Source: an uncultured Algimonas sp. (GTDB taxonomy: Bacteria > Pseudomonadota > Alphaproteobacteria > Caulobacterales > Maricaulaceae). From it: a stretch of DNA of 64,000 bases. The position numbers and the translations under genes were made by a program. The DNA lies in the NCBI RefSeq assembly GCF_947498175.1, contig NZ_CANMJB010000004.1:248001-312000 (forward strand). Reading direction: 5' to 3'. A model generated the notes under the pieces. That model made no database searches, was not told where the DNA came from, and saw only the letters and a list, made by a program, of their open reading frames with translations. Shown here one piece after another: positions 1 through 9,161 of this stretch (its first letter is position 1; each line of letters begins with the position of its first letter).

Positions 1-1
1 G

Positions 2-166
2 CTGCCCCAGGCTGTGGCGATGTCGCGTTTCGTGGATGCCGTCCGTTTCGACCTTGGATATGAGGAAAACCTCCGTCCTCACCGTTCGTCGCGCCTGCTG
101 GCCTGGTTGAGCCAAGGCCCCAAGGACCGTCCGCAGAGCCTGCAGACGAAAGCCGGTCCGCAATGA
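2..166 (+). CDS. 3' end of an unrecognised gene
   Basis: An open frame enters from the left edge and stops with the TGA that overlaps the next start codon in an ATGA arrangement. Only about 54 C-terminal residues are visible; they are rich in Arg, Pro and Gln near the end, which looks like a flexible tail. No family can be named from this piece. The 4-bp overlap with the DUF2254 gene says it is probably the upstream member of the same operon. Confidence 0.55.
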   Translation: MPQAVAMSRFVDAVRFDLGYEENLRPHRSSRLLAWLSQGPKDRPQSLQTKAGPQ

Positions 167-1506
167 GTTTTCGGATCAACCTCTCCGCCCGATTGGGCCG
201 CTTGCGGATGTATTGGCGCCGCGCGGTCTGGGCCTTTCCGACATTGGCCATCTTCATCGGACTGTTTCTCGCCGCCAGCATGACCAAGCTGGACTGGACG
301 ATCCCGAAAACGCTCGGCGGACTGCTGACCACGGGCGGGCCGGTCGGTGCACGCGACCTCGTCCAGACCGTGGCATCGACCTCGGTGACGGTGGCCACCT
401 TCGTTTTCTCCGTGACGATCGTGGCGCTGCAGGTCGCTGCGTCACAATACTCCCCGCGCGTTCCGCGCCAGTTCATTCGCGACCGCTCCACGCAGCTTAC
501 GCTCGCGATCTTCATCCTGACCTTCGTCTATAGCCTCGCAGTCCTTCGCAAGATCCATGCCAGCGAGGACTTCGTTCCCCAGTTCGCCGTCACCATCGCC
601 TTCGCCCTGTCGCTGCTGAGCGTCGGCGCCTTCGTCTACTTCATTCATCACATCATCCATGCGATGCGGGTCGAGAAGATCCTGAACGATCTGCAACACA
701 AAACCGTGTCGGCCATCCGCGGCAATTACGACGAGCTGACGGATTCCGATCCCCGGCCCGAACTGCCGGAAATCCCTTCGCATGCAGTGCCGCTGCACGC
801 GAGCCAGTCCGACATCATCCAGCGCATCGATGCCGATCTCATCGTGCCGTTCGCGCAGGAACACGACATGGTCATTCGGTTCGTCCGTGAACTGGGCGAC
901 CAGGCTGTCGCGGATACGGCGATCGCGTGGGTGTGGACGTGCGATCCGGACGCAGACCTTCCCGACATCGATACCGAAATCCAACCCAAGGTGCTCAAGG
1001 CGCTGCAGTTGGGACGGGAGCGCAGCCTGCAAGCCGATGTCGGCTTCGGCCTGACCCAACTGGTCGATATCGCCTTGCGCGCCGTTTCGACGGCGATCAA
1101 CGACCCGACGACGGCTTGCGCCTCGATCCGCGCGTCCGAGGTCGTGCTGGTCCAGCTCTGCAAGCACCGGCTCGGCAACGAACTGCACCGTGACGACGCG
1201 GAGACGTTGCGCATCGCTGTGCCGAGGCGCTCCTTTCCCGACTATCTCGACATGGTTGTGACGCCGCTTCGGCACACCTGTCCGAACGATGTCACTGTCA
1301 TGCTGCGGCTTTGCGAGATGCTGAGCAATGTCGGCCGGGCCGCGGTCAATAGCGAGGATCAACGCGAAGACGTCGCCAAGCAACTGGCCCTCGTCATGCG
1401 CGCAACCGACCGTGCGATCGAGGAAAAGGTGGACCTCGAGAAACTGGACCGCGCGGCCGATGACGTCGAGATCGCGCTGGCCGGCAAGCCGCCGAGGTTC
1501 GCATGA
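163..1506 (+). CDS. DUF2254 family membrane protein
   Basis: A 447-residue protein with four hydrophobic segments in the first 165 residues (about 20-42, 70-92, 106-128 and 137-165) followed by a soluble C-terminal half. The segment reading VASTSVTVATFVFSVT, followed by SQYSPR, is the hallmark of the DUF2254 family of predicted inner-membrane proteins; length fits the family. The biochemical role of the family is not established. The start overlaps the upstream stop (ATGA) and the stop overlaps the next start, so it is translationally coupled on both sides. Confidence 0.85.
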   Translation: MSFRINLSARLGRLRMYWRRAVWAFPTLAIFIGLFLAASMTKLDWTIPKTLGGLLTTGGPVGARDLVQTVASTSVTVATFVFSVTIVALQVAASQYSPRVPRQFIRDRSTQLTLAIFILTFVYSLAVLRKIHASEDFVPQFAVTIAFALSLLSVGAFVYFIHHIIHAMRVEKILNDLQHKTVSAIRGNYDELTDSDPRPELPEIPSHAVPLHASQSDIIQRIDADLIVPFAQEHDMVIRFVRELGDQAVADTAIAWVWTCDPDADLPDIDTEIQPKVLKALQLGRERSLQADVGFGLTQLVDIALRAVSTAINDPTTACASIRASEVVLVQLCKHRLGNELHRDDAETLRIAVPRRSFPDYLDMVVTPLRHTCPNDVTVMLRLCEMLSNVGRAAVNSEDQREDVAKQLALVMRATDRAIEEKVDLEKLDRAADDVEIALAGKPPRFA

Positions 1507-4500
1507 GCTGGCGCCCGACACTCGCCGTGCGCGGCTTGCTGTACTTCATGGTCGGCGGCATCACGACGACGCTGCTTTACTGGATCGTCGGGATCTCGGC
1601 ATTCCTGCTCGCTGTGATCTTCTCGGCGCGTTTCTACACCGATGTCATGTGGTATGACAGCGTCGGCTATCTCGATGTCTTCCTGACGATCGTCAAGACG
1701 AAGATCTGGATGGGGATGATCCCCTTCCTGTTGATGAGCTTCCTGGTCGCGACCAACATGATCCTCGCCCAGAAGCTGGCGCGGACCGACAGGATCATCT
1801 CATCGGACGAAAAGCGCGTGGATAGATGGCGCCGCGCCATCGCGCCGCATACGCGGCCGGTCATCATCACGATCGCGCTGATATGCGGTCTCGTCTTCGG
1901 GCTGGAAGCCTACCCGCACTGGGAAACTTACATTCTATGGTCTGAGCGTGTGGAATGGGGCCGTACCGATCCACAGTTCGACCGCGATCTCAGCTATTTC
2001 ATGTTCGAACTGTCCCTGCATGTGCTGATCAATCACTGGCTGTTCATGGGCACGCTGGTGATCCTGTTGCTGACCTTGCTGACCAGTTACATCTTCGGCG
2101 GCATCAGACCGCAGGCGCCGCATGCGATGCTGCCGGTCCAGGTCAATCTGCACATTTCCGCCATCCTGTTCTGCCTGATGGCGCTCATCGGCTGGGGGCT
2201 GCTGCTGGAGCTTCATCTGCTCAGCTATTCGGAGCGCGGCATCATCACCGGTCTCGGTTTCACCGACTCCAACGCCAGTCTTCTGGCTTACAAATTCGTT
2301 GCCGGTGGGGTCATACTCGGGTTCGTGCTGTTCCAGCTCAACGTCCACAAACCGGGCTGGATATTGCCGACCGCGGCATTCATCTGGCTTTTCCTGATCG
2401 GCCTGTCCGTCGTCCGCTTCTATCCGAACCTGTTCCAGCTCATCATCGTCGAGCCGCAGGAAATGGAGCGCGAGCGCCCCTATATCGAAGACCACCTCAT
2501 CTTCACGCGGTACGGTTTCGGTCTCGACGAGGTCGAACGGCTCAACACGCCGGGCATTGCGGAGCCAAGTCCGGAATATGTCGAGAAATATCGCCCCGTG
2601 TTGGAGAAACTGCGCCTTTGGGATCCGGACACGCTGCGGATAAATTTCCGGGAGCTGCAATCCCTGCGCGCCTATTTCGATTTCCACAGCGTGGATGTCG
2701 ACCGCTACGTGATCGACGGCGAGACCGTTCCCGTCATGATCGCCGCACGTGAACTCAACATCATGAACCTTCCGGAGCATTCTCGCCGCTGGCAGGCCAA
2801 ACACCTGGTCTACACGCACGGCTTCGGGCTTGTCGCCGCATCGGTCACGAATGCCAGTGAGGCGGGCGCGCCGGAGTTCTTGGCTTACGATCTGCCGACG
2901 GCCGGCGAAGATGTGTTGAGCGCGCGCAATCCGCGGCTCTATTTCGGGGAGATGTCGCCGGAATATTCGATCGTCCGGACCGACACGATAGAACTCGATC
3001 ACCCGATCGAAGGGTACGGCTTCGCCGAATATGATTATGACGGTGCGGCGGGTGTTCCGATCGGCTCGTTGATCAACCGGCTGCTCTTCGCTGTCCGCTT
3101 CTGGGACATCCGTCTCGCACTGACGACCCTGCTGGATGACGATAGCCGGGTGCTGATCAATCGCGACGTCCGGACGCGCGTTCAGAAGATCGCTCCCTTT
3201 CTACAGGTCGATGGCAACCCCTATCCGGCGGCCGTCGACGGGCGCATCAAATGGATTGTCGATGCCTACACGACAAGCGATATGATGCCTTATGCCAAAC
3301 GCGTCGATCTGAAAGACCTGACCCAGGTTTTCCAGCCCAAGCAGGACAATTCGGGATTCCTGCCCGAAGAATTCGTCCGGACCCTGACGGGACAGAAGAA
3401 GACCGCAAGCTATATGCGCGGCAGCGTGAAAGCCGTCGTCGATGCCTATGACGGCACGATCGAACTCTATGTCATGGATCCGGACGACAAGGTGCTCCAG
3501 GTCTGGCGCAATGTGTTCCCCGAAGCTTTCCGTCCGGTTTCCGAAGCCAGCCAGTCCTTGCGCGCGCATTTCCGCTATCCGCAGGATCTGTTCCGCATAC
3601 AATCCGTCATCTGGTCGGACTACCATATGCGCTCCCCTGAGGCGTTCTATACCCGCGAGGGCGCTTGGCAGATACCGCCCGACGCAGCCTTCATCTCGTT
3701 GAGACGCGAACGGGCCGAGCCAAGCTACGAGCAACGCAATAAGGACCTGCGACCCTACTGGCTGCACACGCGCTTTCCCGGCCGCGAGGAAGAGGAATTC
3801 GCCATCGTGCAGCCCTTCAGCCCGGAACAGCGCAACATCATGGCCGGCTATCTGGTGGGCGGCAGCGACGGCGATCGTTACGGCAAGCTCGTTTCCTATG
3901 CTTTCCCGCCGATGAGTGCCGTGATCGGACCGGCGCAGGCGCAGGCCAGGATCGATCAGGACCCACGCATATCGGCCTGGATGACGTTGCGCATGCAATC
4001 CGGGTCGAGGGTTTCGAGAGGGCGGCTCATCGCGGTTCCGGTCGGCGACTCCTTGATCTACGCCTTGCCGCTCTTCGTTCAGGCGGACAAATCAAGCGTC
4101 TCGGAATTGCTGGGAAGCCAGCTCTCCAGCGTGCCCGAACTCAAGCAGGTCATCCTCGTTCTGGGCGACCGGGTCGTCATGCGCGAAACCTTGAAGGAAG
4201 CGGTATCGGCTCTTTTCGACGAAACAGGCGAAGCGACGGACCCGGCCGATCCTCCGGCCGATACGGCGACGACGGGCCTGATCGATGACACTGGCGACGC
4301 GCCGTCCGGTCAGCCGGAGGGGCGGCCCGACCCGAATTCCGCTCAGTCAGGGACGGCTGAAGACAAGGCTGGTTCGGATGGGTCTGAGAAACCCGATTCC
4401 GACACATCCGATCCGAAGGCACCTGAAACGGATCCGTCCGGAACGGACGCGGTCGAGGACGAAACGTCCAAATCAGACAATTCCAAACCAGACAATTCCA

Positions 4501-4556
4501 AAACAGACGAGTCCAAAACAGACGAGTCAGAACCGAACGGATCCGGAGACCCGTAG
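1503..4556 (+). CDS. UPF0182 family large membrane protein
   Basis: A 1017-residue protein with about seven transmembrane segments in the first 310 residues and a large extracytoplasmic domain after them. This is the architecture of the UPF0182 (COG1615) family, which has no settled function. Recognisable family features are the early FYTDVMWYDSVGY-type segment, the YPNLFQ...VEPQE linker after the last membrane helix and a conserved region around residues 580-850. The last 120 residues are a low-complexity acidic tail rich in Asp, Ser, Thr and Lys, longer than in a minimal family member, ending in a pentapeptide repeat. The start overlaps the DUF2254 stop by 4 bp. Confidence 0.85.
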   Translation: MSWRPTLAVRGLLYFMVGGITTTLLYWIVGISAFLLAVIFSARFYTDVMWYDSVGYLDVFLTIVKTKIWMGMIPFLLMSFLVATNMILAQKLARTDRIISSDEKRVDRWRRAIAPHTRPVIITIALICGLVFGLEAYPHWETYILWSERVEWGRTDPQFDRDLSYFMFELSLHVLINHWLFMGTLVILLLTLLTSYIFGGIRPQAPHAMLPVQVNLHISAILFCLMALIGWGLLLELHLLSYSERGIITGLGFTDSNASLLAYKFVAGGVILGFVLFQLNVHKPGWILPTAAFIWLFLIGLSVVRFYPNLFQLIIVEPQEMERERPYIEDHLIFTRYGFGLDEVERLNTPGIAEPSPEYVEKYRPVLEKLRLWDPDTLRINFRELQSLRAYFDFHSVDVDRYVIDGETVPVMIAARELNIMNLPEHSRRWQAKHLVYTHGFGLVAASVTNASEAGAPEFLAYDLPTAGEDVLSARNPRLYFGEMSPEYSIVRTDTIELDHPIEGYGFAEYDYDGAAGVPIGSLINRLLFAVRFWDIRLALTTLLDDDSRVLINRDVRTRVQKIAPFLQVDGNPYPAAVDGRIKWIVDAYTTSDMMPYAKRVDLKDLTQVFQPKQDNSGFLPEEFVRTLTGQKKTASYMRGSVKAVVDAYDGTIELYVMDPDDKVLQVWRNVFPEAFRPVSEASQSLRAHFRYPQDLFRIQSVIWSDYHMRSPEAFYTREGAWQIPPDAAFISLRRERAEPSYEQRNKDLRPYWLHTRFPGREEEEFAIVQPFSPEQRNIMAGYLVGGSDGDRYGKLVSYAFPPMSAVIGPAQAQARIDQDPRISAWMTLRMQSGSRVSRGRLIAVPVGDSLIYALPLFVQADKSSVSELLGSQLSSVPELKQVILVLGDRVVMRETLKEAVSALFDETGEATDPADPPADTATTGLIDDTGDAPSGQPEGRPDPNSAQSGTAEDKAGSDGSEKPDSDTSDPKAPETDPSGTDAVEDETSKSDNSKPDNSKTDESKTDESEPNGSGDP
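4467..4541 (+). repeat. 15-bp tandem repeat coding for SKxDx pentapeptides
   Basis: Five consecutive 15-bp units at the 3' end of the UPF0182 gene encode SKSDN, SKPDN, SKTDE, SKTDE and SEPNG. The first four units are very similar in DNA sequence, so the tail has probably grown and shrunk by slippage. The unit length keeps the reading frame. Confidence 0.8.
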
Positions 4557-4614
4557 AAGCGAAAACCAAAAGGCAGGGGAAACATCAATGCGCTAGTCGC
4601 GGAAGGAGTGGAAT

Positions 4615-5142
4615 ATGCTAACCATCGTTCTGATCGTGGTCCTCGTCGTCATCTTGGCCAGTATCATCGTTTCGGCGCTACGGCGCCACGACAGCAACAA
4701 CTATTTCGATCAGGACCGGCAGCCTTTCTACGCCGAGCCCGACACCCTCGTCGAAGGCGGGTTGCTCTACTCCCAGAAGGACCGGGACGGTGAAGAAGGC
4801 CATACCTATACCGTGACGCCTGCGGGCGAGGCCGGCTTGCGCGCCTGGCTGCGCGAGCCGAGCAACGATCCCGGCTTCCTGCATCTGAATTTTTCAGGGC
4901 TGCTGGCCGGGTTCGAACCGGTCAAGATTTCCGAGCGCCGACGGAACATCCACGAATCCCGCAAAGCCGAATATGAACGCATCGAGCAGCTTTTGGTCAA
5001 TCGTCCCGAGTGGCGATACGCGCTGGCAGCGGCGCGCGCCGGGGTCCGGTTCGAGCGCGCCTGCCTCGATTTCTGGAGCGATATCGCCGACGAATATTCG
5101 GACGGCGACGGCAAATCCGACGACTCCGACACGTCCGACTGA
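4615..5142 (+). CDS. Membrane-anchored PadR-like wing-domain protein, copy 1
   Basis: 175 residues. Residues 1-22 form one hydrophobic helix followed by RRHD, so the rest should lie in the cytoplasm. Residues about 45-85 (GGLLYSQ, then YTVTPAGEAGLRAWLREP) match the wing and following helix of PadR regulators, and the C-terminal half with its ERAxLDFW motif matches the PadR C-terminal helices. The front helices of the winged-helix domain appear to be replaced by the membrane helix, so DNA binding is doubtful. The start follows a good GGAG site. A paralogue lies 12 bp downstream. The PadR relationship is my reading of motifs, not a search result. Confidence 0.65.
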   Translation: MLTIVLIVVLVVILASIIVSALRRHDSNNYFDQDRQPFYAEPDTLVEGGLLYSQKDRDGEEGHTYTVTPAGEAGLRAWLREPSNDPGFLHLNFSGLLAGFEPVKISERRRNIHESRKAEYERIEQLLVNRPEWRYALAAARAGVRFERACLDFWSDIADEYSDGDGKSDDSDTSD

Positions 5143-5153
5143 AGGAAACCGCC

Positions 5154-5717
5154 ATGCTGATACTTATTCTGATCGTTGCCTGCATTGTCATCCTGCTGAT
5201 CTATCTGGTCGTCACGGTCCGCCGTCACGACAAGCGGGCCTATGCGGACCAGGACCGCGATCCCTTTCACAGCGAGATGTCCAGACTGACCGCCGCAGGA
5301 CTGCTTTATGAGCAGGAAGAGCGGAAATTCGGGCGGCCGCGAAAATCATACATCGTCACTCCGGCCGGTGAGGCGGCGCTCCGAACTTGGTTGCGCGAAC
5401 CGATGAATGATCCGGGTTTGCTGCGCCTCTATTTCGCCGGGATCGTGGCCCCATCCGACGTGGTCAACCTGGCCCGTGAGCAAAAGCAGCAGCATTGCGA
5501 GCGCCTCGAGCAATATGACCGCATCGACTCGCTCTTCGGCCGGAAGAAAGGTTGGGACGAGGGGCGGGACCTTGCCGCTCTCGGCCGCCGCTTCGAGGAA
5601 TTCTGCGTCGATTTCTGGGCCAAGCAAATCGAAGAACCCCTGCGCGGACCGACAGAGGACGACGAAGGTGCCGACACGGAGGAAGAAGAAAAAGAGAAGG
5701 AAACCGACGATGCCTGA
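5154..5717 (+). CDS. Membrane-anchored PadR-like wing-domain protein, copy 2
   Basis: 187 residues, a tandem paralogue of the preceding gene: an N-terminal hydrophobic helix (about 1-24) ending in RRHDKRAY, the AGLLYEQ wing region, the YIVTPAGEAALRTWLREP stretch, an RLYFAGI segment and an FEEFCVDFW helix, then a highly acidic tail of Glu and Asp. The ATG after GAAGGAAACC is chosen as start; a longer frame exists upstream but overlaps copy 1. The stop overlaps the start of the curlin gene by 8 bp, so it is probably co-translated. Two diverged copies in tandem suggest a heterodimer or specialised pair; that is inference. Confidence 0.65.
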   Translation: MLILILIVACIVILLIYLVVTVRRHDKRAYADQDRDPFHSEMSRLTAAGLLYEQEERKFGRPRKSYIVTPAGEAALRTWLREPMNDPGLLRLYFAGIVAPSDVVNLAREQKQQHCERLEQYDRIDSLFGRKKGWDEGRDLAALGRRFEEFCVDFWAKQIEEPLRGPTEDDEGADTEEEEKEKETDDA

Positions 5718-7749
5718 TTTCGAAGACCCACACGTCACCGTTCGCATCGCTGCAATGGCCCTGAGCCTCTCTTGCGGCATGCTGTGCGCGTCGCCGTCAT
5801 CGGCTCAAGACCAATCCACCGTCCGGCAAGTCGGCGACACGACGCGGGAGACCAGCGTCGCGACGGTCGAGCAAACCGGGCAGGACAATGACGCGACCGA
5901 AGCTTTCGGCGGCACCGGTGAAGTCGACCTCTTCACGGGCAACACCCTGGAAATCGCTCCGGACGGGGAAGGCATCTTTCAGAAAGGCCGCGACGCCAAG
6001 GCGCGGATCGAGCAGGTCGGACGGGGCAATGCCGCCGCGATCACGCAGGCCGATCAGGTTGGCGACGGCGCCGACGGTGCAACCGCGACGATCCTGCAGG
6101 GCAGCGAGGGGGCCGAGGCGATCGACAGCCAAGCCTATCTGGAGCAGCGCGGCGATCGCGGCACGATGCGTCTCATACAATCGGGCCGGGACAACCGGTC
6201 CTACGGCATCCAGGTCGGGAACGAAGACGGTTCGGCCACGCCGTCCGGACAGACCCACACGCTCGCCGGACGAGGTCACCGTTCCGAAATCATCCAGCAT
6301 ACGACCGGCGGTGAGGCGGACGTCACCCTGTCCGAAGGCGATGAGAGTCAAGGCTTCGTGTTGCAGGAACAGCGGAACGCGAAGGCATCGATCAACATGA
6401 AGAACGGCGCCGGGAGCATGGCCGAAATCCGCCAGATCGGCGAAGGACGTGCCAGCAATAGCGACATCGATGTCGATGGCGGCGAGAACTCGGTCAAGGT
6501 CGTTCAGGAGGGGGGCAGCGGAGCTCATTCCGCGACCGCGACGCAGGCTGGAAGCAAGCTGTCCGCCGAATTCCGGCAGGAACGTCAGGATGACGGGTCG
6601 GACGGCAATATCGGCACCGTCAACCAGAAAGGTGAGTCCAACAGCGCGACCGTCGAACAGTCGGATGCGGGCGGCAATAGCGCGCAGATCGCCCAGGAAG
6701 GCCAGACATCCGTCGATCTGTCCGCGACCTCCGTCCAGACGGGAACGGGTGGCGCCAACAAGAGCGATGTCGATCAGACGGGCACGTTCCAGGTCGCGAA
6801 TATCGAACAATCCGGCAAAGGCGGCGGGAGCGTTGCCAGTATCGATCAATCCACGGACGGCACAGACGATAACGAGGCGCGGATCCGGCAGCGGATCGAC
6901 GCCGATGCCGGTACGGATACAGCGGATATCGACCAGGGGGGCAGTGCCAACCTGGCCCGCATCGAACAGGACCGTGCATCGGGCGGTACGGGGAGCAACG
7001 CCACCGTGACCCAACCGGGACGGCGCGGCGATGCGACCATCATGCAGACCGGGTCCGGGCTGAAAGCGCAAATCGACATGAGCGGCATCGCGAATCTGGG
7101 CCGTATCGAGCAAGCCGGAGAAGGTCCGAGTGCCGAGGCCGCGATCACTTCCGGTGCCAAGACCGAAGGCAATGACGCGGAAATCGTCCAGGATAGCGGC
7201 GGAGCGATCGCAGCGATCGATCAGACCTCCACGCGCAACACGGCCCGCATCGAACAGAAAAACCCCAGCCCGTCCCAAGGTACGACGGAAGCCGATATCG
7301 ATCAGGGATCGGGCGTTCAGAATGATGCCCAGATCGAACAGTCCGGCCCCGGTACGGGTCGCAGTTCGACCGTCACGCAGACAGGTCGCGAAAACAAGGC
7401 GGTCGTCACCCAGAAAGGCGAAGGCGATACGATCGGACTTACGTTGCAGATCACTGGGGATTTCAATTCCGTCACATCCGACCAGACCGCAGAAAGCGGT
7501 AACAACCTCACGGCGTCTTTCAAGACACAGGGCGACAATAACGACCTGACCTATGCGCAGACCGGCGACAATCTCGGCGCGACCATCGAACAGAATGGCA
7601 ACGGCAACGCGATCGAGGTGACGCAGTCCGGCAGTAGCTACGATGTCAGCATCACACAGAACGGCGACAATAACAGCTTCTCGATCAGTTATGAGGGCCC
7701 CACCGAAGGAGGCGGCGGATACTCGGTGGTTCAAAATGGCGGCGAGTGA
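5710..7749 (+). CDS. Large curlin-repeat secreted protein
   Basis: 679 residues, with an N-terminal hydrophobic stretch ending in ASPSSAQ that reads as a signal peptide (a second possible start lies 45 bp inside). The mature part is almost entirely degenerate curlin-type repeats in which a hydrophobic-x-hydrophobic-x-Gln strand is followed by Gly/Asn turns, for example ATVEQSDAGGN, ANIEQSGKGG and VSITQNGDNNS. The repeats are most regular in the last 130 residues. Such proteins form amyloid-like beta-solenoid fibres outside the cell. At about four times the size of CsgA, it is unusually long. No CsgG, CsgE or CsgF homologue is visible nearby. A long open frame on the opposite strand is only a shadow of the codon bias. 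Confidence 0.8.
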   Translation: MPDFEDPHVTVRIAAMALSLSCGMLCASPSSAQDQSTVRQVGDTTRETSVATVEQTGQDNDATEAFGGTGEVDLFTGNTLEIAPDGEGIFQKGRDAKARIEQVGRGNAAAITQADQVGDGADGATATILQGSEGAEAIDSQAYLEQRGDRGTMRLIQSGRDNRSYGIQVGNEDGSATPSGQTHTLAGRGHRSEIIQHTTGGEADVTLSEGDESQGFVLQEQRNAKASINMKNGAGSMAEIRQIGEGRASNSDIDVDGGENSVKVVQEGGSGAHSATATQAGSKLSAEFRQERQDDGSDGNIGTVNQKGESNSATVEQSDAGGNSAQIAQEGQTSVDLSATSVQTGTGGANKSDVDQTGTFQVANIEQSGKGGGSVASIDQSTDGTDDNEARIRQRIDADAGTDTADIDQGGSANLARIEQDRASGGTGSNATVTQPGRRGDATIMQTGSGLKAQIDMSGIANLGRIEQAGEGPSAEAAITSGAKTEGNDAEIVQDSGGAIAAIDQTSTRNTARIEQKNPSPSQGTTEADIDQGSGVQNDAQIEQSGPGTGRSSTVTQTGRENKAVVTQKGEGDTIGLTLQITGDFNSVTSDQTAESGNNLTASFKTQGDNNDLTYAQTGDNLGATIEQNGNGNAIEVTQSGSSYDVSITQNGDNNSFSISYEGPTEGGGGYSVVQNGGE

Positions 7750-8032
7750 CCGGATTGGGCGCCGTTTCCGCTCAGGCGCGATATGGCTGGTGGCGATTGC
7801 ATTGTCGGGCGCGAGCCTGTCATTCGTAGGTCAGCCTCTGCACTCTGTCGCCGATCTCAAGGACGATAGCCTACAGGCCTGCCGAGAAATATTTACGTCG
7901 GCTGGAGAGCCTGTGTTCTTCAACGGTCTTGAAGTCCGTTTCCGCGATCTCGGTACCGAGACCGAAATCACGGTCACGGACATCCACAACGGTTCAGAGA
8001 CGATCCTGACGCTTCCCGAAGCAGCCCAGTGA
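7736..8032 (+). CDS. Small exported protein downstream of the curlin gene
   Basis: 98 residues with a basic N terminus and one hydrophobic segment (about residues 12-32) that could be a signal peptide or anchor, followed by a short beta-rich domain with a single Cys. The start chosen overlaps the curlin stop by 14 bp; a longer version starting inside the curlin gene is possible. Its place and size recall small curli accessory proteins such as CsgC/CsgH, but I see no diagnostic motif, so the role is only suggested by context. Confidence 0.5.
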   Translation: MAASDRIGRRFRSGAIWLVAIALSGASLSFVGQPLHSVADLKDDSLQACREIFTSAGEPVFFNGLEVRFRDLGTETEITVTDIHNGSETILTLPEAAQ

Positions 8033-8083
8033 CCGTATGAGATGTTTGGCAGTGAAGTCCGAGAGGCGAAGAGCGTAGCGACC

Positions 8084-8902
8084 CTATTTAAGTGTTTCGA
8101 TGAGCGCCTTCATCTTTCGGAGATCATCCGTCCCAGCGGGCGTATAGGTGATGAGGCGCAAATCGGGGCGGCCGTCGACAGCGAATGACGAAAATTCGAA
8201 AGAGATTGCGCCGACCTTAGGGTGCTGCATTCTCTTGACGCCGTCTCCGGTCGATTGAACGTCGCTTTCGGCCCACATGGTGGAGAACTCAGGGCTTTTC
8301 TCCAAGAGCTCGGAGATGAGCTCGGCGGCGCGTCCATCTTCGCCGGCGCGGGCTATGGCGGCCCGAAACGTCGCGACCAGATACCGGGCGACACCGTCCC
8401 AGTCACGTTGCGCCGCTCGAGTGTCAGGATCCAGAAACATTCTGCGCAAGATGTTTCGATCATCTTCTTCAAGTGCAGGATAGTTGGTCAGTGCTGCCCG
8501 TGCCGCATCATTCCAAGCGATGATATCCCATTGCGATGTGGCGATGAATGCCGGCATCAACGACAAGGCATCGAGAAAACGCTGAAGGCGCGGCGTTATG
8601 CCTGAAGTCGGGTTCGTCTGCGGCTTTGGCAGTCGCCCGATGCCGACGAGATAAAGATGTTCTCGCTCCGCTTCGGTCAGCATCAGGGCTTTCGACAAGC
8701 TGTCGAGCACGCGCGGAGACGGCGGTCCGCCACGCCCCTGTTCGAGCCAGGTGTACCAGGTCGTACTGATATTCGCGCGCTGGGCCACTTCCTCGCGCCT
8801 GAGACCGGGTGTGCGCCGACGGCCCGAAAAGCCGAAAGCGGACGGGTCGAGGCGGTCGCGGCGCGTCTTGAGAAAAGTGCTAAGAGTGCCTTGTGGGTCC
8901 AT
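8084..8902 (-). CDS. HTH transcriptional regulator with MmyB-like ligand domain
   Basis: 272 residues. The first 80 residues are an XRE-type helix-turn-helix containing RRTPGLRREEVAQRA and TWYTWLEQGR, the signature of the actinobacterial/proteobacterial MmyB-like family. The rest (about 100-265) is the PAS-like MmyB ligand-binding domain, with the typical IIAWNDAARA and RRMFLDPDTR segments. These proteins are cytoplasmic repressors or activators that often control a neighbouring gene. It is divergent from the efflux operon, and a conserved palindromic box lies 22 bp in front of its start, fitting autoregulation. Confidence 0.85.
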   Translation of the reverse strand: MDPQGTLSTFLKTRRDRLDPSAFGFSGRRRTPGLRREEVAQRANISTTWYTWLEQGRGGPPSPRVLDSLSKALMLTEAEREHLYLVGIGRLPKPQTNPTSGITPRLQRFLDALSLMPAFIATSQWDIIAWNDAARAALTNYPALEEDDRNILRRMFLDPDTRAAQRDWDGVARYLVATFRAAIARAGEDGRAAELISELLEKSPEFSTMWAESDVQSTGDGVKRMQHPKVGAISFEFSSFAVDGRPDLRLITYTPAGTDDLRKMKALIETLK

Positions 8903-8924
8903 TTAAGACATGTCCTGTTACTAA

Positions 8925-8965
8925 CTATACCTGTATAAACTACCAGCTTTAACAGTGTGGCCTTG
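8925..8965 (+). promoter_or_regulatory. Regulatory box, copy 1 (regulator/efflux intergenic region)
   Basis: The 20-mer CTATACCTGTATAAACTACC is followed by a less conserved half containing CTTTAACAG and GTGG. Inside the 20-mer, TATAC and GTATA form an inverted repeat around CT. The identical 20-mer recurs at 13621, and the 41-bp blocks agree at about 36 positions. Its place between the regulator and the efflux genes makes it a likely operator for the MmyB-type regulator. Confidence 0.6.
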
Positions 8966-9161
8966 TGCGCGAAATCGCTTTGGTGAGCAATAGCCGAGTG
9001 ATGACCCGTTCAAAGCAGCGTTGCAGGCCCTCAGTGGGTCGAGAGCGGTACAAGTGTGCTGAAACGCCGTGCCAACGCTCCAGTCACGACAACAGCTATC
9101 ATCATGTACGGTTCACTGGAGCCTGTCCAAGTCAGGCCGGGCGGCCGTCATAAACATCGCG

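Noticed and set aside
1935-3002. Long antisense open frames opposite the DUF2254 and UPF0182 genes
   Set aside because: They are shadows of GC-rich codon bias on the coding strand.
4467-4541. Collagen- or adhesin-like domain at the end of the UPF0182 protein
   Set aside because: The tail is a short SKxDx repeat in a low-complexity acidic region with no structural signature beyond flexibility.
5797-7734. 645-codon open frame on the minus strand opposite the curlin gene
   Set aside because: It mirrors the repetitive codon use of the curlin gene; the translation has no coherent fold or start site, and the plus strand has clear repeats and a signal peptide.
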